From the NCBI RefSeq assembly GCF_023715345.1, contig NZ_JAMBNY010000005.1, positions 1-64,000 of the forward strand: DNA of 64,000 nt, given 5' to 3'. The stretch's first letter is position 1, and each line of letters begins with the position of its first letter. Of the stretch, positions 45,857 through 55,083 are shown piece by piece. Source of the DNA: Paenibacillus camelliae (GTDB taxonomy: Bacteria > Bacillota > Bacilli > Paenibacillales > Paenibacillaceae). Under the pieces are notes generated by a model. It had not been told where the DNA came from. It did not search any database and was given only the letters and a program-made list of their open reading frames with translations. The translations under genes were made by a program, and so were the position numbers.

Positions 45857-47107
45857 ATGACCACAGCAGACATCATGATGCTCTTTTCAGTATTTAGTAT
45901 TTGGTCATTGCTGCTCGTCAATGTCGTTCTTATTATCGCGGGCTACGGCTATTACATGAAAAATGATAAGCGAGACATACCAGACATTGAAGGAGAAGCA
46001 CCGTTCGTATCCATTATGGTGCCTGCGCATAATGAAGGGAAGGTAATTGTGCAGACGGTTCGATCACTGCTGGCTCTAGATTATCCGCATGATCGCTATG
46101 AGATTATCGTCATTAATGACAACTCCTCGGACAACAGCAAGGAGCTGCTTGAGCAGCTGCAACAGCAGCATGCAGACAGGCAATTGATCATTATCAATAC
46201 GGATGCAGTGACGGGAGGAAAAGGAAAGTCGAATGCGCTCAATATTGGCTTCCAGCGAAGCAAAGGGGAGCTAATCGCGATCTATGATGCAGATAACACA
46301 CCAGAGAAGACAGCGCTGCGTTATCTTGTCGCAGAAATCGTTCATGATTCCTCGTTAGGGGCGGTAATTGGCAAATTCAGAACACGCAATCGCGACGTTA
46401 ATTTGCTTACACGTTTTATTAATATTGAGACGCTGTCGTTTCAATGGATGGCCCAGGCAGGAAGATGGAATCTGTTTAAGCTATGTACGATACCAGGCAC
46501 GAATTTTATATTAAGACGAAGCATTATTGAGGCGATCGGCGGCTGGGATACGAAAGCAATTGCCGAGGATACAGAGATTAGCTTTCAAATCTATCGACTC
46601 GGCTATCGTATCAAGTTTCAACCAAAATCAGTAACGTGGGAGCAAGAGCCGCAGTCATTGAGGGTTTGGTTCAAGCAGCGTACAAGATGGGCCAAAGGAA
46701 ATATTTACGTCATTATTAAAAACATTCCGCTATTGTTTGACCGATCAGCGAAACGTGTGCGTTTTGACATTATATATTTTCTATCGATCTATTTTCTACT
46801 GCTTACCTCTCTACTATTATCCGATACGATATTAATTATGAATGCACTTGGGTATGTAGAGACGACCATAGCAGGCTTTAGCTCATTTTTATGGCTATTA
46901 GCCATCGTGCTGTTCATTGTCGGGACATTCGTTTCTCTCGTTACAGAAAAAGGGGAAATGCGACTCTCTAATGTATGGATCATTATGCTCATGTACGTCA
47001 CGTACTGTCAGATGTGGATGGTCGTAGCGGCATACGGTCTATATCAGTACGTAAAGGATACGATATTCAAGCGCGAAGTGAAATGGTATAAAACTGAACG
47101 ATTTTAG
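45857..47107 (+). CDS. ydaM: Processive GT2 glycosyltransferase / polysaccharide synthase (YdaM type)
   Basis: About 416 residues: one N-terminal membrane helix, a GT2 catalytic domain (~50-290) and three C-terminal helices. Motifs of BcsA/PgaC-type synthases are present: FVSIMVPAHNEG, IVINDNSSD, the DxD-like YDADNTP, AIAEDTEIS, and QRTRW of the QxxRW acceptor motif. It should polymerise the glycan from nucleotide sugars and extrude it. No PilZ domain is present, so c-di-GMP control must come through another subunit. ATG 45857 follows TAGGAGG. Confidence 0.92.
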   Translation: MTTADIMMLFSVFSIWSLLLVNVVLIIAGYGYYMKNDKRDIPDIEGEAPFVSIMVPAHNEGKVIVQTVRSLLALDYPHDRYEIIVINDNSSDNSKELLEQLQQQHADRQLIIINTDAVTGGKGKSNALNIGFQRSKGELIAIYDADNTPEKTALRYLVAEIVHDSSLGAVIGKFRTRNRDVNLLTRFINIETLSFQWMAQAGRWNLFKLCTIPGTNFILRRSIIEAIGGWDTKAIAEDTEISFQIYRLGYRIKFQPKSVTWEQEPQSLRVWFKQRTRWAKGNIYVIIKNIPLLFDRSAKRVRFDIIYFLSIYFLLLTSLLLSDTILIMNALGYVETTIAGFSSFLWLLAIVLFIVGTFVSLVTEKGEMRLSNVWIIMLMYVTYCQMWMVVAAYGLYQYVKDTIFKREVKWYKTERF

Positions 47108-47157
47108 CATTGTTTTAGCATAACAACAAGAATGACTTACTAAAAGGAAGCGTGCTT

Positions 47158-49254
47158 ATGATGATAACAAAATTGCGTTGGACCCGACTTTTGTTTTTCG
47201 TTTTATTGTTCTGTTGCGCGGTACAAGCCGCGTCAGCTGAAGAGGCAGAACAGAAGATTGTGCATAGCCTTTCCACGCAGTCGATGTCAGGCTATCAATC
47301 TATGAATGACCAATATTTTGAGCTGGAAAGCTATTGGGAGATTACTAAGGTGCTATTGCAGCTGCAGTATGATGCATCGCCATTAGTGGACGAGCAGCTG
47401 TCCAGCATGACACTTTACGTGAACGGGACGCCCTTTCACTCCTTTCGGCCTGCTGCCGAGAACCATCAAGAGCTGACTGTTGCGATCCCAAGTAAATTGC
47501 TCGTTGAAGGTGTTAATACGTTGTCGCTGCAGGGGAATCGTACAACGAGTACAGATGAGCAGCTGTATAATGTGTGCACCGTCAATGATGAGCGTGATAA
47601 TTGGATGACGGTTAAGGATAGCTCGACGATATCCATTCACTATGTGAGCAAGCCATCTCAGCAGCATATTAGTGATGGCTATGAGCGCTTTATCGGCCTC
47701 GACACATCGAAAGCCTCATCCCATGCAGTAGTCGTTAGCGATGAGCAATCAGCCGCTGAGCTGGAGGCTGCACTTTATAGCATTGCTGGATTGTCTAAAG
47801 CAAAATCTAGCGGCGATAAGCAGATTCCATTGCTTATAGAGGGAGATCAAGAGATTGCAAGCAAGCAAGTAGTGCTCTATATTAGCAAATTAGTGCATTT
47901 GCCAGCTTCTATCAAAGCTCAGCTAGGAGATACAGAGCTTGCAGATCGCGCCATCATTAAGCATGTACAGCTCGGTGGTCAAACGATGCTGCTCGTAGCC
48001 TCTAATAACGATGAGCTGCTTGTAAAAGCTGGACGATATGTTGCTAACCAAGAGCTCATGGAGCAAACGACGTTAGCTGAGAAATATATTGATGAGGATA
48101 CGGATGTGTTGACACCAGCTGTCCAGGTTAGCCAATTTATTAAGCTAACAGAAACGGGGGACAAGCTTACCGGTCCGATGCATCAAGAAAAAGAATATTA
48201 TATCGCCTTGCCAGCGAATCAATCGATTGCTGAAGCGAGCAAGATTCGTCTAGATTTGCGATATGCTCAAAATCTTAATTTTGATCGTTCGTTAGTGACG
48301 GTATTAATCAATAATAAGCCGATTGGCAGCAAGAAGCTGTCAGAGGTAATGGCGAATCAGGATATGCTTGAGCTTCCTATCCCGAAAAATCTCGATGTGA
48401 ACGGAAATTTCACCGTTAAGGCTGCTTTTGATTTAGAGATTGATCATACGCCATGCACTGTAACTCAGGATCAAATGCCATGGGCATACATTGATTCTAC
48501 ATCAATGCTGCAATTGAATACGGTAGATCGCAGTGATCTGCTGTTCAATTACTATCCGGCAAACTTTATGCGGGGCGGAGGCTTTAATGCGATTGCCATC
48601 GTAATGCCCGAACAGCTGACTGAGGCTGATTATCGCTCTGTCGCGAACATCTTCCATTTGCTCGGACGCTACGCACAGACAAACCATGGCGAAATCCATG
48701 TATATCAAGACTCTGTAGATGAAACTGCGCTGGACAATAAGCATATTATCGCGATTGGCTCGTACCAGAATAATGCACTCATTCGTAAGAATAATGAACA
48801 GCTTTACTTCAAATTCGATGAGCGTGGAGCGGGCTTTATCTCGAACGAGAAGAAAAGCATCGAAACCGAATATGGCAAACGCATCGGATCGCTTCAGCTG
48901 CTTCCATCTCCATACAGTGATGGCTACGGCATGATGCTTGTTACAGGGGCAGAGCCGCAATATTATGAGCTCGCATCTCAAGCGATTGCTTCGGAAAGCA
49001 CGCTGTGGAAGCTATATGGAGACAGCATTGTCGTAGATAAGGATGGTCATCTGTCTGCGTATCGCTTTAAGGAAGAGCTGCAGCAATCGGGAGGAATGCT
49101 CCCTATATTTGAGCGGGATGATGTACAGAGCTTTGTGCTTTCTGCGATGCTTACGATCATCATAGCCATCGTAGCCCTGCTGTTATTAACTCGTAAACAT
49201 TGGCGTAGACGGAGGAAAAACGATGAAACGAATTCAAAACAGCTTAGTATCTGA
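47158..49254 (+). CDS. ydaN: BcsB-like synthase accessory protein (YdaN type)
   Basis: About 698 residues: signal peptide (LLFFVLLFCCAVQAASAEE), two BcsB-like jelly-roll/flavodoxin-like repeats (SSMTLYVNGTPFHSFRP and DRSLVTVLINNKPIGSKKL) and a C-terminal membrane helix (VLSAMLTIIIAIVALLLLT). BcsB-type proteins guide the nascent glycan outside the membrane and are needed for synthase activity. ATG 47158 follows AAAAGGAA; an adjacent ATG is at 47161. It overlaps the next gene by 32 bp. Confidence 0.88.
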   Translation: MMITKLRWTRLLFFVLLFCCAVQAASAEEAEQKIVHSLSTQSMSGYQSMNDQYFELESYWEITKVLLQLQYDASPLVDEQLSSMTLYVNGTPFHSFRPAAENHQELTVAIPSKLLVEGVNTLSLQGNRTTSTDEQLYNVCTVNDERDNWMTVKDSSTISIHYVSKPSQQHISDGYERFIGLDTSKASSHAVVVSDEQSAAELEAALYSIAGLSKAKSSGDKQIPLLIEGDQEIASKQVVLYISKLVHLPASIKAQLGDTELADRAIIKHVQLGGQTMLLVASNNDELLVKAGRYVANQELMEQTTLAEKYIDEDTDVLTPAVQVSQFIKLTETGDKLTGPMHQEKEYYIALPANQSIAEASKIRLDLRYAQNLNFDRSLVTVLINNKPIGSKKLSEVMANQDMLELPIPKNLDVNGNFTVKAAFDLEIDHTPCTVTQDQMPWAYIDSTSMLQLNTVDRSDLLFNYYPANFMRGGGFNAIAIVMPEQLTEADYRSVANIFHLLGRYAQTNHGEIHVYQDSVDETALDNKHIIAIGSYQNNALIRKNNEQLYFKFDERGAGFISNEKKSIETEYGKRIGSLQLLPSPYSDGYGMMLVTGAEPQYYELASQAIASESTLWKLYGDSIVVDKDGHLSAYRFKEELQQSGGMLPIFERDDVQSFVLSAMLTIIIAIVALLLLTRKHWRRRRKNDETNSKQLSI

Positions 49255-50077
49255 TGTCGCGTTTTTATTGTTTATCGGTGCTTGTATTGTAACGATGATT
49301 TTTATTGCGAGTGATCCTAGCTCCTATGTAACGAACATGTTTTTCTTGAACACGACGTTTCTAATTGCAATCATCACCTATTTTACGACAATAATGACCG
49401 GCTTAATTCTTAATCTGCTTTTTATATTCGGGTATGGTTCGTTTACGCTATATCAAGCGGCCACGACAGGTGAGCTCGTAAGTGCTGCCAATTACTACTG
49501 GCTAATCATTACACCTATTTTCACGATATTCATATGGCTGTATACACAGACGAATCGTATGCTACAGGAGGAGAATTTGCGGCTGCGCAATCAAAACTCC
49601 TCGCTTGCGATGATAGATGAAGCGACACAATTAAAAAATACATTGTCCTATCAGCAGGACGTGACGACGTTTATGGCACTGTCAGAACGCTATGATATTC
49701 CTTTGACGCTGCTCGTTATAAAGGTGAAATATTGGGATGAGATTAAGCGGATTATGAACACTGAGCAATTTTCTAGTGTGCTGATGGAGGTCTCCGATAT
49801 GAGCCAATCACTTGTACGCAGCAATGATTCGATGTATTTGCTTAATAAGGAAAACCCAACCTGGGGGCTAGTGCTGTTTACTGACCTTGAAGGCTCATCC
49901 ATCGTTATTAAGCGCTTGAAGGATCAGATCGACACACTAAACGATGAAGAATTTAAGCAAAAGTTTACTGTCGAGCTTCAGCTGAAAATTGGTGCTGCGC
50001 AGTATGATAAGCTGCAGCCTGTATCACCGCTCGAGCTGATTGCTCAGGCAAAGCGGACGATGGAGTATGATGTGTAG
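49223..50077 (+). CDS. ydaK: Degenerate GGDEF protein, putative c-di-GMP receptor (YdaK type)
   Basis: 284 residues: four membrane helices (~8-115), a short coiled region (LQEENLRLRNQNSSLAMIDEATQLKN) and a GGDEF-fold domain (~130-284). The GGDEF active-site signature is replaced by NKENP (residues 208-212), so diguanylate cyclase activity is not expected. The inhibitory-site motif RxxD is intact as Arg199-Ser-Asn-Asp202 at the standard spacing, so c-di-GMP binding is likely. Bacillus YdaK is known to bind c-di-GMP and activate its operon's synthase. GGAGGA precedes the ATG and the gene overlaps ydaN, so it is translationally coupled to the machine it probably regulates. Confidence 0.88.
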   Translation: MKRIQNSLVSDVAFLLFIGACIVTMIFIASDPSSYVTNMFFLNTTFLIAIITYFTTIMTGLILNLLFIFGYGSFTLYQAATTGELVSAANYYWLIITPIFTIFIWLYTQTNRMLQEENLRLRNQNSSLAMIDEATQLKNTLSYQQDVTTFMALSERYDIPLTLLVIKVKYWDEIKRIMNTEQFSSVLMEVSDMSQSLVRSNDSMYLLNKENPTWGLVLFTDLEGSSIVIKRLKDQIDTLNDEEFKQKFTVELQLKIGAAQYDKLQPVSPLELIAQAKRTMEYDV

Positions 50078-50160
50078 AAGATGGACGTATTCATAATAAG
50101 CACCGCGTAATAAAAGCATGATTAACAGTTATAGCTTAGTGAGTACAAATTATAAAGATG

Positions 50161-50200
50161 CAGTCGGCTGTTGAGATTATTCGATAGCCGGCTGTAAAAT
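50161..50200 (+). terminator. Terminator of exopolysaccharide operon
   Basis: Stem CAGTCGGCT pairing with AGCCGGCTG (one G-U pair), a 16-nt loop, then TAAAATTTAT. Confidence 0.55.
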
Positions 50201-50263
50201 TTATACTTAAATCTAACGTAATTAGGATTAATTTTATTGTTAGAAAAAATTTTTTATACATTA

Positions 50264-50292
50264 TTGAAACGTTTCCAATCCAGTGCTATAAT
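50264..50292 (+). promoter_or_regulatory. lacI-type promoter with overlapping operator
   Basis: TTGAAA, 17 bp, TATAAT. The palindrome TTGAAACGTTTCCAA (50264-50278) covers the -35 box and part of the spacer, so the downstream regulator probably represses itself. The operator is the same type as those at 51363, 51383 and 61442, and also fits a CcpA cre. Confidence 0.75.
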
Positions 50293-50325
50293 GAGTACAT
50301 TGTTAAGCTTAAGCAGGAGGAACCG

Positions 50326-51294
50326 ATGCCAAGTATCAGAGATGTTGCTAATCTGGCTGGTGTAGCTGTCGGGACTGTTTCACGCGTTATAAATAATTCA
50401 GGCTCTGTAAAGCCTGCGACACGTAGAAAAGTAGAGGAAGCTATACAGCAGCTAAATTACATTCCCAATGAAATTGCTAGAAACTTTAAAATGCGTAAGT
50501 CCAAGATGGTTGCCTTGCTGCTCCCAAGCATTTGGAATCCTTTTTTCTCTGAACTTGCTTACTACATTGAAGATGAGCTGGATCGTGAAGGGTTTAAGCT
50601 AATGCTGTGTAACAGCGGGGGCAAGCCTGAAAAAGAATTGTATTATCTGGATATGCTTCAGCAAAACAAGGTAGCCGGTATTGTTGGCATCACGTACAAC
50701 GATATCGAAAATAATATTAGCAATAATATCCCGATTGTCAGTATCGACAGGCATTTTACTAAAAATATCACATGCGTCACGTCTGATAACTATGAAGGTG
50801 GACGATTAGCTTTAAGGGAACTTGTTAAAGCTGGGTCGCGTAAACCTGCTTTTTTAGGAAGTGTGACCTCAGTCTTTAGTGAAACGATGAAGCGGAAAGA
50901 AGGCTTCATTGATGAAGCGAAATCACTGGGGATAAATTATACGATATTCGAAAAGCCTGATCCTGTATTAGACGAAGAAGCTTATTTTACGGAGTTTCTA
51001 AATGACTATCGTGATATTGATGGTGTTTTCGCTATTACTGATATGTTTGCCGCTCAGTTTATTGAGAGAGCAAGCAAATTAGGAATACGAGTACCGCAAG
51101 ATGTGAAGGTTATCGGATACGACGGCATTCAGAATCATTCATTTTTTCATCCAATCCTATCTACAATCAGGCAACCTGTCGAGGATATGGCACGGATGAC
51201 GATTAAATTGCTTTTCAAAAAGATTGAAGGTGAGACATTAGAGAAGGATGTATATCGGCTTCCAGTCATATTCAGGCAAGGTGAAACGACTTGA
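50326..51294 (+). CDS. LacI-family repressor of the fructan locus
   Basis: 322 residues. The N-terminal LacI helix-turn-helix and hinge (IRDVANLAGVAVGTVSRVINNSGSVKPATRRKVEEAIQQLNYIPNEIARNFK) are followed by a periplasmic-binding-protein-like sensor domain (~60-320). It heads the locus with transporter and GH32 genes and is preceded by an operator also found before those genes, so it likely represses them until a fructo-oligosaccharide or phosphorylated fructose signal is present. AGGAGG precedes the ATG. Confidence 0.93.
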   Translation: MPSIRDVANLAGVAVGTVSRVINNSGSVKPATRRKVEEAIQQLNYIPNEIARNFKMRKSKMVALLLPSIWNPFFSELAYYIEDELDREGFKLMLCNSGGKPEKELYYLDMLQQNKVAGIVGITYNDIENNISNNIPIVSIDRHFTKNITCVTSDNYEGGRLALRELVKAGSRKPAFLGSVTSVFSETMKRKEGFIDEAKSLGINYTIFEKPDPVLDEEAYFTEFLNDYRDIDGVFAITDMFAAQFIERASKLGIRVPQDVKVIGYDGIQNHSFFHPILSTIRQPVEDMARMTIKLLFKKIEGETLEKDVYRLPVIFRQGETT

Positions 51295-51310
51295 TGTAGC
51301 TTTCTTTGTT

Positions 51311-51355
51311 GCAAGAAAAACACGAATATCCACTTACATAGTGGCGTTTTTCTTG
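51311..51355 (+). terminator. Terminator after lacI-type gene
   Basis: Arms GCAAGAAAAAC and GTTTTTCTTGC, with an inner CCAC/GTGG hairpin. It isolates the regulator from the transporter operon. Confidence 0.6.
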
Positions 51356-51362
51356 CAATGGA

Positions 51363-51397
51363 TTGGAAACGTTTCAATTAATTTGGAAACGTTTCAA
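51363..51397. promoter_or_regulatory. Tandem LacI/cre-type operators before transporter operon
   Basis: Two copies of TTGGAAACGTTTCAA at 51363-51377 and 51383-51397, 20 bp apart (about two helical turns). This spacing would let two dimers bind on one DNA face. Confidence 0.8.
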
Positions 51398-51431
51398 ACA
51401 TGACATTCAAATGATAAAGGGGAGTATAAAT

Positions 51432-52382
51432 GTGAAATCAAAAGATTCCGGGATAGACCCACTGATGATGAAATCAAAGAGAAAAGCTTGGAGTCGAGTT
51501 AAACGAGATTATGAGTTATATCTGTTTCTATTACCTATCGTTTTGATTTACGTACTGTTTAGGTACTATCCGATGTACGGTGTGCAAATTGCCTTTAAAG
51601 ATTTCTCACCTAGTCAAGGTATTTGGGGCAGTAGCTGGGTAGGGTTTCAGCATTTTATTGACTTTTTTAACGCTTATAATTTTTGGACGATTATAAAGAA
51701 TACACTTTCACTCAGTTTTCTTTCACTCGTATTTAGTTTTCCTGCACCAATCATTATTGCCATTATGCTGAACCAAATGATGAGCAAAAGATTCAAAAAG
51801 TTTATCCAAACCGTCATTTATGCCCCGCACTTTATATCGATTGTTGTATTAGTTGGTATGATGAATGTCTTTTTATCACCGAACAGCGGGATCATCAACC
51901 ATATAATTACTTGGTTTGGAGGCGAACCGATACTATTTATGGCAGATGAGGATTGGTTCCGTCCGCTGTATATATTATCAGGAGTTTGGCAAGAAACTGG
52001 CTTTGCAACGATTATTTATTTGGCAGCTCTTGCGGGGGTTAATCCCGAGCTACATGAAGCGGCAACGATGGACGGTGCCAACAAGTGGAAACGAATATGG
52101 CATGTAGAGATCCCTGGTATATTACCTACAATCGTCATTTTGTTAATTCTAGCTCTTGGAAACATCATGAGCATCGGTTTTGAAAAAGCGTTTTTGATGC
52201 AAAATGATCTGAACTATGCAACGTCCAACATTATTCCGACCTATGTCTATGAACTAGGGATACAAAAAGCACAGTACAGCTTCTCAACAGCAGTCGGACT
52301 GTTTAATTCGGTTATTAACATTATTCTCATTGTAACTGTTAACAGAATTGCCAAAAAAATGACGGAAACTAGCTTGTGGTAG
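51432..52382 (+). CDS. ABC sugar permease (LplB-like)
   Basis: 316 residues, six membrane helices with an N-terminal cytoplasmic extension. It belongs to the CUT1 permease type of Paenibacillus/Bacillus LplB (YELYLFLLPIVLIYVLFRYYPMYGVQIAFKDFSP; EAA loop LHEAATMDGANKWKRIWHVEIPGILPT). The GTG at 51432 is chosen because AAAGGGGAG lies 7 bp upstream. An ATG 69 bp further upstream would put the two operators inside the coding region, and it has no ribosome site. It forms an importer with the next two genes; the ATPase is not encoded here and is probably a shared MsmX-like protein. Confidence 0.93.
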   Translation: MKSKDSGIDPLMMKSKRKAWSRVKRDYELYLFLLPIVLIYVLFRYYPMYGVQIAFKDFSPSQGIWGSSWVGFQHFIDFFNAYNFWTIIKNTLSLSFLSLVFSFPAPIIIAIMLNQMMSKRFKKFIQTVIYAPHFISIVVLVGMMNVFLSPNSGIINHIITWFGGEPILFMADEDWFRPLYILSGVWQETGFATIIYLAALAGVNPELHEAATMDGANKWKRIWHVEIPGILPTIVILLILALGNIMSIGFEKAFLMQNDLNYATSNIIPTYVYELGIQKAQYSFSTAVGLFNSVINIILIVTVNRIAKKMTETSLW

Positions 52383-52394
52383 GGGGAAACCATC

Positions 52395-53291
52395 ATGAAT
52401 CATTTATTGAAAAGAAAAAGCAGAGGAGACATGTGGTTTGATGTAATCAATTATTTTCTGCTGACTGTTATTATGCTCATTGTGTTGCTTCCGCTTTACT
52501 TCGTTTTCATTGCTTCCTTCAGTGATCCTAATCTTATTTATTCAGGTGAAGTTTGGTTTTATCCGAAAGGCTTTACACTTGATGGCTATGAGCGGATTTT
52601 CAATGACTCTTCTATTTGGCTTGGTTACCTTAATTCGATTCTATATGCGGGTGTAGGAACGTTCATCGGTGTAGCCGTAACTGTATTTGCGGCTTATCCA
52701 TTAGCTCGCAAAAATCTAGTTGGGAAATCGGTCATCATGTGGTTCTTGCTGATTACGATGTTTTTTAGTGGCGGGCTGATCCCTACTTATCTATTAATTA
52801 AAGATTTGAACATGCTGAATACGATGTGGGCACTTGTTATTCCAGGAGCTGGAGCCGTATTCAATGTCATTATTGTGAGAACGTTTTTTCAATCCTCAAT
52901 TCCTGATGAGATGTGGGAGGCTGCTTCAATGGACGGTTGCTCCAACACCAGATTTTTCTGGAGCATTGTACTTCCTTTATCTAAACCAATTATTGCTGTA
53001 ATGGTGCTTTATCATGTCGTAGGGTTTTGGAATGGATTTTTTGATGCTTTGATTTATCTAAATGACGGGAACAAGTATCCACTTCAATTGGTGCTGCGCA
53101 ATATTCTTGTTCAAAACCAGGTAAACGCTGGCATGATGGTGGATGTTGAATCTTATGCTGCGAAAATGCGTGTAACCGAATTAATCAAGTATGGAGTCAT
53201 TATCGTATCGAGCTTACCGTTGTTGATCTTATATCCTTTCTTGCAGAAGTATTTTGTCAAAGGTGTGCTCATCGGCTCGATTAAAGGTTAA
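52395..53291 (+). CDS. ABC sugar permease (LplC/YtcP-like)
   Basis: 298 residues, six membrane helices, CUT1 family (FNVIIVRTFFQSSIPDEMWEAASMDGCSNTRFFWSIVLPLSKPIIAVM contains the EAA loop). It pairs with the preceding permease as the second membrane subunit. GGGGGAAACC lies upstream of the ATG, 12 bp after the previous stop codon. Confidence 0.93.
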   Translation: MNHLLKRKSRGDMWFDVINYFLLTVIMLIVLLPLYFVFIASFSDPNLIYSGEVWFYPKGFTLDGYERIFNDSSIWLGYLNSILYAGVGTFIGVAVTVFAAYPLARKNLVGKSVIMWFLLITMFFSGGLIPTYLLIKDLNMLNTMWALVIPGAGAVFNVIIVRTFFQSSIPDEMWEAASMDGCSNTRFFWSIVLPLSKPIIAVMVLYHVVGFWNGFFDALIYLNDGNKYPLQLVLRNILVQNQVNAGMMVDVESYAAKMRVTELIKYGVIIVSSLPLLILYPFLQKYFVKGVLIGSIKG

Positions 53292-53419
53292 ATGCGACAA
53301 GTGACAATGCTTTGAGAGGGGGGATGTCTAAGGGTTGCATAGGCTCTGCTTATTAATATAGAAAAGGGATAACGAGTCATTCAGAAGTATGGAACGAATT
53401 AAAGGGAGGTTCTATAAGT

Positions 53420-55048
53420 ATGAAATCTATTATTAAAGGCGCAACGACTCTCGTATTGGTAGGATCATTAATTTTAAGCGGTTGTGGAGACAACAATGCT
53501 AAAAATGGTGAAAAAAACTCAAACCAAGCAAATCAGGAGGCTAATTTCAACGTAACGGGCTTGCCAATTGTTAATGAAGCAGTAACGTTAAAAATGCTGT
53601 CCCCCAAATCCGCACTATCACCAGAGTTTTCAGAAATGGAAATTTTCAAACGGCTTGAAGAGCAAACCAATGTGAAAATAGAGTGGGAAAATATCCCTGA
53701 TACAGATTTTGCAGAAAAGAAAAACTTATTGCTCGCTAGTTCAACGCTGCCAGATGCATTTTACGCTGCTGGCTTCTCGGATTATGAGCTTATTACGTAT
53801 GGAAAAGACGGTACAATTATTCCCCTTGAAGATTTGATCGATCAATATGCCCCTAATCTTAAGGCACTATTGGAACGTAGACCTGATATCAAATCATCAA
53901 TTACAGCGCCAGATGGACATATTTACGGCTTGCCATCTTGGGAAGAAAATAATCTTGGAAGTAATCCATTCTTCCACGTCATCAACAAAAAGTGGTTGGA
54001 TGAGCTTGGACTGAGTATGCCTCAAACATTGGATGAATACACAGAAGCTTTGGTTGCCTTTAAAACACAGGATCCTAATGGCAACGGCAAGCCAGACGAA
54101 ATTCCATTAAGCTTTATGCACATGCAGTGGTGTATGGACATTGCTGGCCTGTTTGGCGCTTTCGGGATGCCTGATAACTTAGAGCATCGAATCGTACGTG
54201 ACGGTAAAGTGATCTTTACTGCGATACAGCCCGAATATAAAGAAGCATTGAACTATTTTCATGAGAAATGGTATAAGCAAGGGCTAATTGATCCTGAATC
54301 ATTTACACAGGACGCTGCTCAGTACCTTGCTAAGGGTAAGACACAGGATGTTACACTCGGATCCTACATTTGGTGGGAGGTTGAGGAAGTGGTAGGTACA
54401 GACCGCAGCCAAGACTATGCATTACTTTCTCCACTTAAAGGACCGAATGGAGATCAAACCATCGGACGTGCCAATGGTGGTGGTCCAGGACGCGGCGCAT
54501 TCATTATTACAAAAGCGAATAAAAATCCTGAAATTACGATGCGTTGGATTGATCAACAATACGAGCCGTATATGGCAGCACAAATTCATTGGGGACCAAT
54601 AGATGTCGTATATGAGAAGGATGAGAATGGAAAATTAGTGAATCTACCTCTACCTGAAGGCGTCTCTGCGGGCGAGTTCCGTCAACAAGTTTCACCTGGG
54701 GCAGGTGCGCCTGGTGTCATTACAATCGAAGACTTAGGAAAAGTGGTAGATTTGGAGCCTCGAGCACAACAGCGTGCTAAAGATCTAGAGCAGTACTATG
54801 AAGCTTATATGGAGAAGGAAAACTATCCAAGTATTTTCTTCGAGCCTGAAGAGCTCAACAGAATCAACAAGATCGAACCAGAATTGATTAAGTATGTAAA
54901 TACGCAAAGAGGTAAGTTCATCGTTGATGGCGGTGTAGAAGAGCAATGGGACAGCTATGTTTCAACGCTGGAGAAGATGGGGCTGAACGAATTGATGGAA
55001 ATCTATCAAACAGCTCTTGACCGTTACAACGCAAACTTGAACAGCTAA
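53420..55048 (+). CDS. ABC oligosaccharide-binding lipoprotein (LplA-like)
   Basis: 542 residues. A lipoprotein signal (LVLVGSLILSGCGDN) precedes a large type-1 solute-binding domain of the LplA class (VNEAVTLKMLSPKSALSPEFSEMEIFKRLEEQTNVKIEWENIP). Context suggests it captures fructo-oligosaccharides released by the secreted GH32 enzyme. AAAGGGAGG precedes the ATG. A 128-bp gap after the permease gene shows no clear terminator, so it is probably in the same transcript. Confidence 0.92.
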   Translation: MKSIIKGATTLVLVGSLILSGCGDNNAKNGEKNSNQANQEANFNVTGLPIVNEAVTLKMLSPKSALSPEFSEMEIFKRLEEQTNVKIEWENIPDTDFAEKKNLLLASSTLPDAFYAAGFSDYELITYGKDGTIIPLEDLIDQYAPNLKALLERRPDIKSSITAPDGHIYGLPSWEENNLGSNPFFHVINKKWLDELGLSMPQTLDEYTEALVAFKTQDPNGNGKPDEIPLSFMHMQWCMDIAGLFGAFGMPDNLEHRIVRDGKVIFTAIQPEYKEALNYFHEKWYKQGLIDPESFTQDAAQYLAKGKTQDVTLGSYIWWEVEEVVGTDRSQDYALLSPLKGPNGDQTIGRANGGGPGRGAFIITKANKNPEITMRWIDQQYEPYMAAQIHWGPIDVVYEKDENGKLVNLPLPEGVSAGEFRQQVSPGAGAPGVITIEDLGKVVDLEPRAQQRAKDLEQYYEAYMEKENYPSIFFEPEELNRINKIEPELIKYVNTQRGKFIVDGGVEEQWDSYVSTLEKMGLNELMEIYQTALDRYNANLNS

Positions 55049-55083
55049 TAGATAAATAAGAATGTTATAGGTGGGGAGAAACT

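Noticed and set aside
51363-51431. N-terminal extension of the LplB-like permease from an ATG at 51363
   Set aside because: It would translate the tandem operators; a good ribosome site exists only for GTG 51432, which fits the family N-terminus.
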